NCBI GenBank assembly: GCA_019689775.1
Contig: JADGGV010000155.1
Location: forward strand, 1-8,267
Source of the DNA: Gemmatimonadota bacterium
Lineage (GTDB): Bacteria > Gemmatimonadota > Gemmatimonadetes > Longimicrobiales > RSA9
DNA: 8,267 nt
Direction of reading: 5' to 3'
Below the pieces are notes generated by a model. The model did not search any database. It saw only the letters and a list, made by a program, of their open reading frames with translations, and was not told the origin of the DNA. Positions within the stretch are counted from its first letter, which is position 1, and each line of letters starts with the position of its first letter. A program made the position numbers and the translations under genes. This document shows positions 1-6,317 of this stretch, one piece after another.

Positions 1-478
1 GGCCGTAGGCGGCCCACAAATCGGCGAGCGGCGCGGCCGTCGGATCGAGCGCGCCGCCGGTGCGCGCCGCGTACTCGAGCGCCGCGGCGAGCACCGCGGC
101 GGTCTCCGGCGAGACGATCGTCACCGAGTCCGTGCCGGCCCGCCGGTTCACGCGCGCGATCTCGCTGCCGGGGCGGCCGGCGGCCAGCAGCGAGTCGACG
201 CGGGCGACCGCGGCGCGGCCGGCCTCGAGCGCGCGCTCCGCCCGCGCGACGTCGCCCAGCCAGACGGTGATCTCGAGCCTCGTGCCCAGCGCCGGCCACG
301 AGCGCGTCGTCGGGGGCACGATGCTGTCGAGGTCGGTCGCGCCGCCGCCGGGTCCGCCCGACCGCGCGCCGCCCGGCGTGGCATCGCCGGGGCGGGCCGC
401 GGGCGGGTGCGGCCCGCACGCCACGGCGGCCGCCAGCAGCAGCGAGGCCGGCAGGGCGCGCGCGCGAGCGGATCTCAC
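1..478 (-). CDS. apbE: ApbE-family FAD:protein FMN transferase, lipoprotein (N-terminal part, cut by window edge)
   Basis: This is a minus-strand gene starting at GTG 478 and open to base 1 (159 residues visible). The family covalently attaches FMN to threonines of periplasmic or membrane flavoproteins such as Rnf and Nqr subunits. The first 20 residues form a signal with basic residues, an LLLAAAVA core and Cys21, which fits a lipoprotein signal with a slightly atypical lipobox (Ala at -3). A Pro/Gly/Ala linker runs to about residue 60. The ApbE domain then begins with ALGTRLEI (65-66 GT; families usually have MGT), followed by VDSLLAAGRPGSEIARVN (94-111), VSPETAAVL (122-130) and TGGALDPTAAPLADLW (140-155). 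These match the conserved SE-I--N and GGA-DPT--PL--LW blocks in order. The metal-binding and C-terminal parts lie outside the window. A GGAGG 7 bases upstream fixes the GTG start. The gene is divergent from truA, and its flavoprotein partner is not in view. Confidence 0.88.
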   Translation of the reverse strand, partial: MRSARARALPASLLLAAAVACGPHPPAARPGDATPGGARSGGPGGGATDLDSIVPPTTRSWPALGTRLEITVWLGDVARAERALEAGRAAVARVDSLLAAGRPGSEIARVNRRAGTDSVTIVSPETAAVLAAALEYAARTGGALDPTAAPLADLWAAYG

Positions 479-485
479 TCGGGTA

Positions 486-490
486 CCTCC
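486..490 (-). promoter_or_regulatory. Shine-Dalgarno site of apbE
   Basis: On the minus strand GGAGG (plus strand CCTCC) is followed by the 7-base spacer TACCCGA and then GTG at 478. This ideal spacing decides the start codon and shows that this reading frame is translated, in a region where GC bias keeps several frames open. Confidence 0.85.
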
Positions 491-556
491 ACGGTGCCTG
501 TGCATCCCGCCGGCCCGCCCGGGCGGCGTCCGGGCTCCGGCGCCGCCGGGCGCGCC

Positions 557-585
557 GGCGGACCGGCGGGCCGGCCGGTTCCGCC
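557..585. other. Inverted repeat in the apbE leader region
   Basis: GGCGGACCGG (557-566) can pair with CCGGTTCCGCC (575-585), giving a 10-bp stem with one bulged T around an 8-base loop. It lies about 80-100 bases upstream of the apbE start and could form in that transcript's 5' leader. With composition this extreme, chance hairpins are common, so function is uncertain. Confidence 0.25.
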
Positions 586-732
586 ACACGTTCCGGCAAT
601 GCGGGCGCTCGCGCAAGCGGCGGCCGGCCTGCGCGCCCCGGGCGGGCGCCCGCGCGGCTCCACGCCGCCGCGCCGGGACGCGGGCCGGCGCCGGATCGGA
701 TGCGTCGCCGCACGGCCGGGCGCCGCCGCGGC

Positions 733-760
733 TTGACACGCCCCCACGCGCGCGTAGGTT
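733..760 (+). promoter_or_regulatory. Sigma-70-like promoter for truA and the downstream genes
   Basis: A perfect TTGACA (733-738) is followed after 16 bases by TAGGTT (755-760), which keeps the first two bases and the final T of the TATAAT consensus. This is the only AT-containing island in a nearly pure GC intergenic region. The truA GTG begins 8 bases after the -10 hexamer, so a normal start point would fall at or just before the GTG and give a leaderless or nearly leaderless mRNA. It is the only clear promoter candidate for the rightward gene train in this window. Confidence 0.6.
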
Positions 761-768
761 ACGGGCGC

Positions 769-1521
769 GTGGAGGCTCCCCCTGAGCGACGGATCCGACT
801 GACGCTGCATTACGACGGTTCGGCGTTCTTCGGCTGGCAGATCCAGCCGGGCGCACGGACGGTGCAGGCCGAGCTGGAGGCGGCGCTCTCCCGGCTGGCG
901 GCGAGGCCAGTCCGGGTCATCGCGGCCGGGCGCACCGACCGCGGCGTCCACGCCACCGGCCAGGTCGCGTCGGCGCTGATGCCGGGGAAATGGGCGCCCG
1001 CCGCGGTGCGGCGGGCGCTCAATGCCATTTTGCCCCGGGACATCTGGGTCGCCGCGGCGGACGAGGTGCCGCTCGGGTTTCACGCCCGCTACGACGCCGT
1101 CGCGCGGGTGTACGAGTATCGCGTCGGCACGGCGGAGCACGCGCGCTCGCCGTTCCTGCGCCCGTTCTGCTGGGCGCTGGCGGAACCGCTGGACGCCGAG
1201 CTGCTAGCGCGGGCCGCCGAGCCGATCGTCGGCAACCACTCCTTCCGCGCGTTCGCGAAGGCGGGCCAGCCGGAGCGCGGCGAGCGCTGCACGGTGGAGT
1301 TGGCCCGGTGGCGGGAGTGGGAGGCGGGCTTCCTGCTGGAGATCCGGGCGAACCGCTTCCTTCACCACATGGTGCGCTATCTCGTTGGCACGATGGTGGA
1401 TGTGGCGCGTGGGCGGAGGCCGGTCGACGATATGGTCCGACTCCTGGCGAACGAGCCCGGGGTGGAGACGTCGCCGCCGGCGCCACCGGAAGGATTGTTT
1501 CTCACGGGGGTAGTCTACTGA
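769..1521 (+). CDS. truA: tRNA pseudouridine synthase A (positions 38-40)
   Basis: This 250-aa protein isomerises uridine to pseudouridine at positions 38, 39 and 40 of the tRNA anticodon arm, in the cytoplasm. The N-terminus has the family block LHYDGSAFFGWQIQPG (13-28). The catalytic loop GRTDRGVHA has Asp57 as nucleophile. The C-terminal block FLHHMVRYLVGT (197-208) and the ending GLFLTGVVY are also typical, and the length fits the bacterial family. I chose GTG 769 because it sits immediately before the conserved domain and 8 bases after the -10 element. An in-frame ATG at 700 lies upstream of the promoter and would add an Arg-rich leader with no family counterpart. There is no Shine-Dalgarno in front of the GTG, consistent with leaderless translation. 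A GGAGG overlaps the start itself and cannot serve it. This is the first gene of the train, followed by a 71-base gap before the transaldolase. Confidence 0.96.
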   Translation: MEAPPERRIRLTLHYDGSAFFGWQIQPGARTVQAELEAALSRLAARPVRVIAAGRTDRGVHATGQVASALMPGKWAPAAVRRALNAILPRDIWVAAADEVPLGFHARYDAVARVYEYRVGTAEHARSPFLRPFCWALAEPLDAELLARAAEPIVGNHSFRAFAKAGQPERGERCTVELARWREWEAGFLLEIRANRFLHHMVRYLVGTMVDVARGRRPVDDMVRLLANEPGVETSPPAPPEGLFLTGVVY

Positions 1522-1539
1522 GGCGTGCCGGTCGGCCGC

Positions 1540-1561
1540 GCGCGAGCCGTCGCGCTCGCGC
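1540..1561 (+). other. GC hairpin in the truA-transaldolase gap
   Basis: GCGCGAGC (1540-1547) and GCTCGCGC (1554-1561) form a perfect 8-bp stem with a 6-base loop, 18 bases after the truA stop and 31 bases before the next start. No T-run follows, so it is not a standard intrinsic terminator. It could be an RNA processing or stabilising structure, a weak attenuator, or chance. Confidence 0.35.
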
Positions 1562-1592
1562 CGCCCCCGACGCGCCGGCAACGGGAGGAGCC

Positions 1593-2261
1593 ATGAAGCT
1601 GTTCATCGATTCCGCGGATCTGGGCGAGATCCGGCGCGCCGTCGACGCCGGCCTGATCGACGGCGTGACGACGAACCCGACGCTGCTGGCCCGGTCCGCG
1701 GGCGCGGAGGGCGATCCGCGGGAGATCCTGCGGGAGATCACGCGGCTCGTGCCGGGCGACATCAGCGCCGAGGTCGTGGCCACCTCGACGGAGGAGATGC
1801 TGCGCGAAGGTCGCGAGCTGGCGAAGATCGCCGACAACATCGTCGTCAAGGTGCCGCTGACGCCGGACGGGCTGGCCGCGTGCCGCAAGCTGCGCGCGGA
1901 AGAGATCAAGGTGAACGTGACGCTATGCTTCTCGCCGACGCAGGCGCTGCTCGCGGCCAAGTCCGCGGCCACCTACATCTCGCCGTTCGTCGGCCGGCTG
2001 GATGACATCTCCTCGAACGGGATGCTCCTCGTGGAGCAGATCATCCAGATCTACCAGAACTACGCGTTCGCGACGCAGGTGCTGGTGGCGTCGGTGCGGC
2101 ACCCGGACCACATCGTGCAAGCGGCGCTGCTCGGCGCCGACGTGGCCACGGTGCCACCGAAGGTGCTCTTCCAGCTCTTCGACCATCCGTTGACGGACAA
2201 GGGGCTGGAGAGCTTCCTGGCCGACTGGAACAAGCTGCCGAAGGATCGACGGGGGATCTGA
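1593..2261 (+). CDS. tal: Small-type transaldolase (TalC/FSA family)
   Basis: A 222-aa class I aldolase of the short transaldolase subfamily. It moves a dihydroxyacetone unit between sedoheptulose 7-phosphate and glyceraldehyde 3-phosphate in the non-oxidative pentose phosphate pathway. It starts MKLFIDSADLGEI and has DGVTTNPTLL (23-32). The Schiff-base lysine is Lys86 in VVKVPLT, and KVNVTLCFS (106-114) and YISPFVGRLDD (128-138) follow. Glu60 and Phe132 are the pair found in true transaldolases of this family, whereas fructose-6-phosphate aldolases carry Gln and Tyr there, so I favour transaldolase activity. ATG 1593 has GGGAGG with 4 intervening bases. Long in-frame extension upstream, through the truA region, is only an open shadow frame. 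The htrA gene starts one base after the stop. The position beside purine genes fits a supply of ribose 5-phosphate for PRPP. Confidence 0.95.
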   Translation: MKLFIDSADLGEIRRAVDAGLIDGVTTNPTLLARSAGAEGDPREILREITRLVPGDISAEVVATSTEEMLREGRELAKIADNIVVKVPLTPDGLAACRKLRAEEIKVNVTLCFSPTQALLAAKSAATYISPFVGRLDDISSNGMLLVEQIIQIYQNYAFATQVLVASVRHPDHIVQAALLGADVATVPPKVLFQLFDHPLTDKGLESFLADWNKLPKDRRGI

Positions 2262-2262
2262 C

Positions 2263-3750
2263 GTGAACGTGCGTCGCCTGCTCGTGCCCGGGTGCATTCT
2301 GGCCGTCACGTTCGCCGCGGCGGTGTGGGCGGGGCACGCCCCGCCGGGCGTGCGGGGCGAGCCCGACGTCGCCGAGGCGGCGCCGGCGGCGGCGCAGGCG
2401 CGCTGGGAGCCGCCGGTGGCGCAGGAGAGCGGGCTCGCGCCGGCGCAGACGCAGGCCGAGATCACGGCCTCGCGCACGACGGCGATCGTGCAGGCCGCGC
2501 GCCGGGTGGCGCCGTCGGTGGTGAGCGTGAACGTCACGCGGCGCGAGACCGTGCAGCCGCGGACGTTCTTCGAGGGCTTCTTCCTGCCACCGGGTGCGCA
2601 GCGCGAGGTGCAGGGGCTCGGCTCGGGGGTCATCATCCGGGCGGACGGCCTGATCCTCACGAACGAGCACGTCGTGCGCGGCGCCGACCGGGTCGTCGTG
2701 ACGCTGCCGGACGGGCGCCAGTTCCGCGGGAAAGTGCTCGGCGTCGACGAGGTCACGGACCTGGCGCTGATCCGGATCGACGGCCGGGACCTGCCGGTGG
2801 CGCCGCTCGGGGACTCGGACTCGCTCATGATCGGCGAGTGGGTCGTCGCCATCGGCAATCCGTTCGGCTACCTGCTATCGAACACGGAGCCGACCGTCAC
2901 GGCGGGCGTGGTGAGCGGCGTGGACCGCAACATCATCGGCGGCGGGCAGGGCTCGGGCGAGGACCGAGGCTACTACCTGGACATGGTGCAGACGGACGCG
3001 GCGATCAACCCGGGGAACTCGGGTGGGGCGCTCGTCAACGCGCTCGGCCAGGTGGTCGGCATCAACTCCTCGATCCTGTCGCAGAGCGGCGGGAGCGAGG
3101 GGCTCGGCTTCGCGATCCCGATCAACCGCGCGCGCCGGATCGTGGGCGACCTGCTGGCGTACGGCCACGTGCGGCGCGCGTGGATCGGGCTGGAGGTCGA
3201 GGAGCCGGCCGAGCGGGCGTGGGGGCAGCCGCGCTACGTCCGCATCTCGCACGTCGCGCCCGGCTCGCCGGCCGCGGCCGCGGGGCTGAAGGAAGGGATG
3301 ATCGTCTCGGCGGTCGGCGGCCGGCCGGTGCGCACCGCGTTGGACTGGGAGGCGCGCGTGCTGGACGCGCGCGTGGGCCAGCCGCTGGTGATCACGGCGG
3401 GCGCCACGGCGCCCGGCCTCGCCTTCACGGTCGTACCGCGGGACCTGCCGTCGATGACGGCCGAACGCGTGCGCGCGCTCTCGGACTTCGAGTTCGTGAC
3501 CGTGACGCCGAGCATCCAGGCGGAGCGCGGGCTGGCGAGCCCGCGCGGCGCGCTGATCGTCGACCTCTCGGAGAACGCACGTAACATCGGCCTCCAAGAA
3601 GGCGACGTCGTCGTCCAGATCAACCGCTACCCCGTCGAGAACGCCGACGACGCGGCCACGCTGCTACGCCGCTTCGCGGGACGCGGCCCGATCCGGATGG
3701 TGATCGAGCGCGACGGGCAGTTGATGTCCATCTCCTTCTACGTGGGCTGA
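2263..3750 (+). CDS. htrA: HtrA/Deg-family periplasmic serine protease with two PDZ domains
   Basis: This 495-aa protease/chaperone degrades or refolds damaged envelope proteins. Residues 4-24 are a signal peptide or signal anchor (RRLLVPGCILAVTFAAAVWA), followed by an Ala/Pro/Gln-rich linker to about 65. The trypsin-like domain (about 70-300) has the full triad: His136 in LTNEHVV, Asp166 in VTDLALI and Ser253 in NPGNSGGAL. GLGFAIPIN (280-288) closes the domain. PDZ1 begins near AWIGLEV (306-312) and runs to about 390, and contains VAPGSPAAAAGLKEG. PDZ2 (about 400-495) contains LQEGDVVVQINRYPV. The architecture and length match DegP/DegQ. Cys11 has too short a preceding hydrophobic region for a lipoprotein signal. 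GTG 2263 lies one base after the transaldolase stop, with GGGGGA 6 bases upstream. The stop overlaps the purB start (TGATG). Protease specificity cannot be read from the sequence. Confidence 0.96.
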   Translation: MNVRRLLVPGCILAVTFAAAVWAGHAPPGVRGEPDVAEAAPAAAQARWEPPVAQESGLAPAQTQAEITASRTTAIVQAARRVAPSVVSVNVTRRETVQPRTFFEGFFLPPGAQREVQGLGSGVIIRADGLILTNEHVVRGADRVVVTLPDGRQFRGKVLGVDEVTDLALIRIDGRDLPVAPLGDSDSLMIGEWVVAIGNPFGYLLSNTEPTVTAGVVSGVDRNIIGGGQGSGEDRGYYLDMVQTDAAINPGNSGGALVNALGQVVGINSSILSQSGGSEGLGFAIPINRARRIVGDLLAYGHVRRAWIGLEVEEPAERAWGQPRYVRISHVAPGSPAAAAGLKEGMIVSAVGGRPVRTALDWEARVLDARVGQPLVITAGATAPGLAFTVVPRDLPSMTAERVRALSDFEFVTVTPSIQAERGLASPRGALIVDLSENARNIGLQEGDVVVQINRYPVENADDAATLLRRFAGRGPIRMVIERDGQLMSISFYVG

Positions 3751-5201
3751 TGCCGGACGAGCGACCGATTCCCGCCTTACCCGAGACGTACCAGAACCCG
3801 CTCACGGGGCGGTACGCCTCGGCTGAGATGAGCCACATCTTCTCCCCCGGGTTCAAGTTCCCGACCTGGCGCCGGCTCTGGCTCGCGCTCGCGGAAGCGG
3901 AGCGCGAGCTGGGTTTGCCGATCCCCGCCGAGGCCATCGAGGCGATGCGGGCGCACCTCGACGACGTGGACCTGGCCCGCGCGGCCGAGCTCGAGAGGCG
4001 CTTCCGGCACGATGTGATGGCGCACGTCCACCTGTTCGGCGAGGCAGCGCCCGCGGCGCGCGGCGTGATCCACCTCGGCGCCACGTCGGCCTACGTCACG
4101 GACAACACGGAGCTGCTCCAGCACCGCGCGGCACTGGGCGTCGTGCGGCGCCGGCTCGTGGCGGCGATCGCGGCGCTGGCGGCCTTCGCGCGCCGGTGGA
4201 AGGACCTGCCGACGCTGGGCTACACCCACTTCCAGCCGGCGCAGCCGACGACGGTCGGCAAGCGCGCCACGCTCTGGATCCAGGACCTGCTCCTCGACCT
4301 TGAGGAGGTCGAGCATCGGCTCGCCACGGTGCGCTTTCGCGGCGTGCGCGGCACGACGGGGACCGAGGCCTCCTTCCTGGAGCTGTTCGGCGGAGACCAC
4401 GAGAAGGTCCGGGCGCTGAACCGCCGCATCTCGGAGAAGATGGGGTTCGAGCGGCTGTACGCGGTGACGGGCCAAACGTACCCCCGCAAGAGCGACTACG
4501 CGTACCTGGCCACGCTGGCCGGGATCGCGGCATCGGCGTCGAAGTTCGCCTACGACCTGCGGCTCCTCGCGCACCTGCGCGAGGTAGAGGAGCCGTTCGA
4601 GGAGGAGCAGATCGGCTCCTCCGCCATGGCGTACAAGCGCAACCCGATGCGCTCGGAGCGGATCGACGCGCTGGCGCGCCATGTCATCACGCTCACCATG
4701 GATCCGGCGTTCACTGCGGCGACGCAGTGGTTGGAGCGCACGCTCGACGACTCGGCGAATCGGCGGATCGCGATCCCGGAGGCGTACCTGGCGACGGACG
4801 CGCTACTCCTGCTGGTGCACAACGTCGCCAGCGGGCTGATCGTGCGGCCGGCGGTGGTGCGCCGCCACCTGGAGGAGGAGCTGCCGTTCATGGCGACGGA
4901 GCCGGTGCTGATGCAGGCGGTCAAGCGCGGCGGCGACCGGCAGGCGCTGCACGAGCGGATCCGACGCCATTCGGTCGCCGCGGCGGAGCGGGTGAAGGAG
5001 GGCGGACCGAACGACCTCGCGGAGCGGATCGCCGGGGATGCGAGCTTCGGGCTGAGCCGCGAGGAGGTGCTGGAGGCGCTCGACCCGATGCGCCACGTGG
5101 GGCGGGCGCCGCAGCAGGTCGAGGAGTTCCTGGCCGAGCAGGTCGAGCCGGTGCTCGCGCGCTACCAGGTGGAGGAGCCGGTGCCGGAGCTGCGCGCATG
5201 A
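3750..5201 (+). CDS. purB: Adenylosuccinate lyase, long metazoan-like type
   Basis: A 483-aa fumarase/aspartase-superfamily lyase. It removes fumarate from SAICAR in de novo purine synthesis and from adenylosuccinate on the way to AMP. The blocks are in order: RHDVMAHVHLFG (86-97), HLGATSAYVTDN (108-119), the general-acid histidine His160 in YTHFQPAQPTTVGKR, RGVRGTTGTEASF, and the mobile loop GSSAMAYKRNPMRSER, whose serine pair Ser290-Ser291 supplies the catalytic base. ERTLDDSANRRI and ELPFMATE follow. Length and these blocks resemble animal ADSL (about 484 aa) more than the 430-456-aa PurB of Bacillus or E. coli; that comparison is from memory. The ATG overlaps the htrA stop by one base, and the stop overlaps the purC start in ATGA, so translation is probably coupled. 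All catalytic landmarks are intact. Confidence 0.97.
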   Translation: MPDERPIPALPETYQNPLTGRYASAEMSHIFSPGFKFPTWRRLWLALAEAERELGLPIPAEAIEAMRAHLDDVDLARAAELERRFRHDVMAHVHLFGEAAPAARGVIHLGATSAYVTDNTELLQHRAALGVVRRRLVAAIAALAAFARRWKDLPTLGYTHFQPAQPTTVGKRATLWIQDLLLDLEEVEHRLATVRFRGVRGTTGTEASFLELFGGDHEKVRALNRRISEKMGFERLYAVTGQTYPRKSDYAYLATLAGIAASASKFAYDLRLLAHLREVEEPFEEEQIGSSAMAYKRNPMRSERIDALARHVITLTMDPAFTAATQWLERTLDDSANRRIAIPEAYLATDALLLLVHNVASGLIVRPAVVRRHLEEELPFMATEPVLMQAVKRGGDRQALHERIRRHSVAAAERVKEGGPNDLAERIAGDASFGLSREEVLEALDPMRHVGRAPQQVEEFLAEQVEPVLARYQVEEPVPELRA

Positions 5202-6154
5202 CGGCGCCACACGCGATCGCCCGGACGGCGCTGCCGTTCCCCCTCGCGGCGCGCGGGAAGGTCCGCGACGTCTACGCCGTGGGCGCCGACCGCCTGCTCG
5301 TCGTCGCCACGGACCGGATCAGCGCCTTCGACGTCGTGATGGCGGAGCCGATCCCGTACAAGGGCGAGGTGCTGACGCAGGCGACGGCGTGGTGGCTGGA
5401 GCGGCTGCGCGAGCTGGGCGCGGACCACCTGATCTCGGTCGATCCGGACCGGATCGTGGAGGAGGTGCCGGCGCTCGCGGCGACGCGCGCGGTGTGGGCG
5501 CGACGCTCCATGCTGGTGCGGCGGACCGTCCCCTTCCCCGTCGAGTGCGTGGTTCGGGGGTATCTCGCGGGCTCGGCCTGGAAGGAGTACCGGCAGACGG
5601 GCACGCTGGCGGGCGAGCCGCTGCCGCCCGGCCTGGGCGAGAGCGCGCGCCTCGAGCCGCCGATCTTCTCGCCGGCGACGAAGGCCGCGACCGGGCACGA
5701 CGAGAACATCACGTTCGAGCAGCTGGCGCGGATCGTCGGCGCCGACGTCGCCGAGGAGCTGCGCCGGCGCAGCCTGGCGCTCTACGAGCGGGCGCGCGAG
5801 CTGGCCGAGCCGGCCGGGATCATCATCGCCGACACGAAGTTCGAGTTCGGCCGGCTGCCGGACGGGCGGATCCTGCTGATCGACGAGGTGCTGACGCCGG
5901 ACTCCTCGCGCTTCTGGCCGCGCGAGACGTACGCGCCGGGCGGGCCGCAGCCGTCGCTGGACAAGCAGCCGGTGCGCGACTACCTCGAGGCGCTGAGCGC
6001 GCGCGGCGCGTGGAACAAGGAGCCGCCGCCGCCGCCGCTCCCCGCCGAGGTCGTGGCGGCGACGTCGGCGCGCTACCGCGACCTGTTCCGCCGGCTTACC
6101 GGCGTGGAGCTGGAGGCGTACGGCGCGCCGGACGGCGCCACGGAGGAGGCGTGA
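5198..6154 (+). CDS. purC: SAICAR synthetase (phosphoribosylaminoimidazole-succinocarboxamide synthase)
   Basis: This 318-aa cytosolic ATP-dependent ligase joins aspartate to CAIR to make SAICAR, the substrate of the PurB encoded just upstream. RGKVRDVYAV (19-28) and VATDRISAFDVVM (36-48) form the nucleotide-binding start. Both family signatures are present: VPFPVECVVRGYLAGS (111-126) and IIADTKFEFG (209-218). IDEVLTPDSSRFWP follows. It belongs to the longer form of about 300 aa (yeast Ade1-like) rather than the roughly 237-aa E. coli form. ATG 5198 overlaps the purB stop by 4 bases and has GGAG 8 bases upstream. The C-terminal end contains a short proline run (PPPPPLP) in a linker before the last helix. 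The next small gene begins 3 bases after the stop. Confidence 0.97.
   Translation: MTAPHAIARTALPFPLAARGKVRDVYAVGADRLLVVATDRISAFDVVMAEPIPYKGEVLTQATAWWLERLRELGADHLISVDPDRIVEEVPALAATRAVWARRSMLVRRTVPFPVECVVRGYLAGSAWKEYRQTGTLAGEPLPPGLGESARLEPPIFSPATKAATGHDENITFEQLARIVGADVAEELRRRSLALYERARELAEPAGIIIADTKFEFGRLPDGRILLIDEVLTPDSSRFWPRETYAPGGPQPSLDKQPVRDYLEALSARGAWNKEPPPPPLPAEVVAATSARYRDLFRRLTGVELEAYGAPDGATEEA
6144..6149 (+). promoter_or_regulatory. Shine-Dalgarno site of the 51-aa membrane gene
   Basis: A perfect AGGAGG within the last codons of purC lies 8 bases before ATG 6158. It is as good as any site in the window and is the main reason to accept the short frame that follows as a translated gene. 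Confidence 0.7.
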
Positions 6155-6157
6155 GGG

Positions 6158-6313
6158 ATGGTCGCCGGCGCCTCGCTCCTCGGCGCGGCGGCGCTGGCGC
6201 TGGCGGTGGCGTGCTTCGCGGCGGCCGTGGCGGTCGGGAGCTGGCCGCTCTGGCTCGGTGGGTACGGCCTGGCCGCCGCGGCGCTGGTCGTCGCGGTCCT
6301 CGTGCGGGGGTGA
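6158..6313 (+). CDS. Small two-helix membrane protein, unknown function
   Basis: A 51-aa frame fills the space between purC and pssA exactly, 3 bases after one and 4 bases before the other. It has its own AGGAGG site at 8-base spacing. The protein is almost wholly hydrophobic. One helix covers about residues 5-27 (Ala/Leu/Val with Cys19 and Phe20), a short hinge SWPLW holds both tryptophans, and a second helix covers about 33-49. It ends VRG. The predicted shape is a membrane hairpin; with the Arg-Gly end inside, both termini would be cytoplasmic. I do not recognise a family. In other bacteria a phosphatidylserine decarboxylase gene often precedes pssA, and archaeal-type Psd starts with a comparable helix pair, so this could be a relic or functional partner. 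That link is speculative. Frame, spacing and ribosome site make a real gene likely. Confidence 0.65.
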   Translation: MVAGASLLGAAALALAVACFAAAVAVGSWPLWLGGYGLAAAALVVAVLVRG

Positions 6314-6317
6314 GCCG

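Larger units (their letters stand above)
479..768. other. Divergent intergenic region between apbE and truA
   Basis: About 290 bases separate the two divergent genes. The sequence is almost entirely G and C. Several frames stay open across it only because stop codons are rare at this composition, and I see no protein family in any of them. It holds the apbE ribosome binding site, a hairpin-forming stretch at 557-585 and the rightward promoter at 733-760. I could not find a convincing leftward promoter for apbE; there is no AT-rich -10-like hexamer on the minus strand. No RNA gene or known riboswitch is recognisable. Confidence 0.7.

Noticed and set aside
642..653. Perfect 12-bp palindrome GCGGGCGCCCGC as a possible operator
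   Set aside because: Self-complementary G/C runs are expected by chance in this composition, and no second copy or placement near the promoter supports a regulator site.
700..768. Upstream ATG start for truA
   Set aside because: It precedes the TTGACA/TAGGTT promoter, adds an Arg-rich leader with no family counterpart, and lies directly in GC-rich spacer.
475..1140. Long open minus-strand frame across the intergenic region and the 5' half of truA
   Set aside because: It shows Arg/Pro/Gly/Ala-rich translation without any family motif, overlaps the well-supported truA, and is explained by rare stop codons at very high GC.
1540..1561. Intrinsic terminator after truA
   Set aside because: A stem is present but no T-run follows, so it is kept only as a hairpin of unknown role.
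1923..2858. Minus-strand frame of about 311 codons opposite the transaldolase and htrA
   Set aside because: It has no recognisable domain and spans two real genes on the other strand; it is an antisense shadow.
2292..3584. Plus-strand frame of 430 codons inside htrA
   Set aside because: It lies in the alternative frame of a gene with complete catalytic triad and PDZ blocks; its Gly/Arg/Ala-rich translation is a composition shadow.
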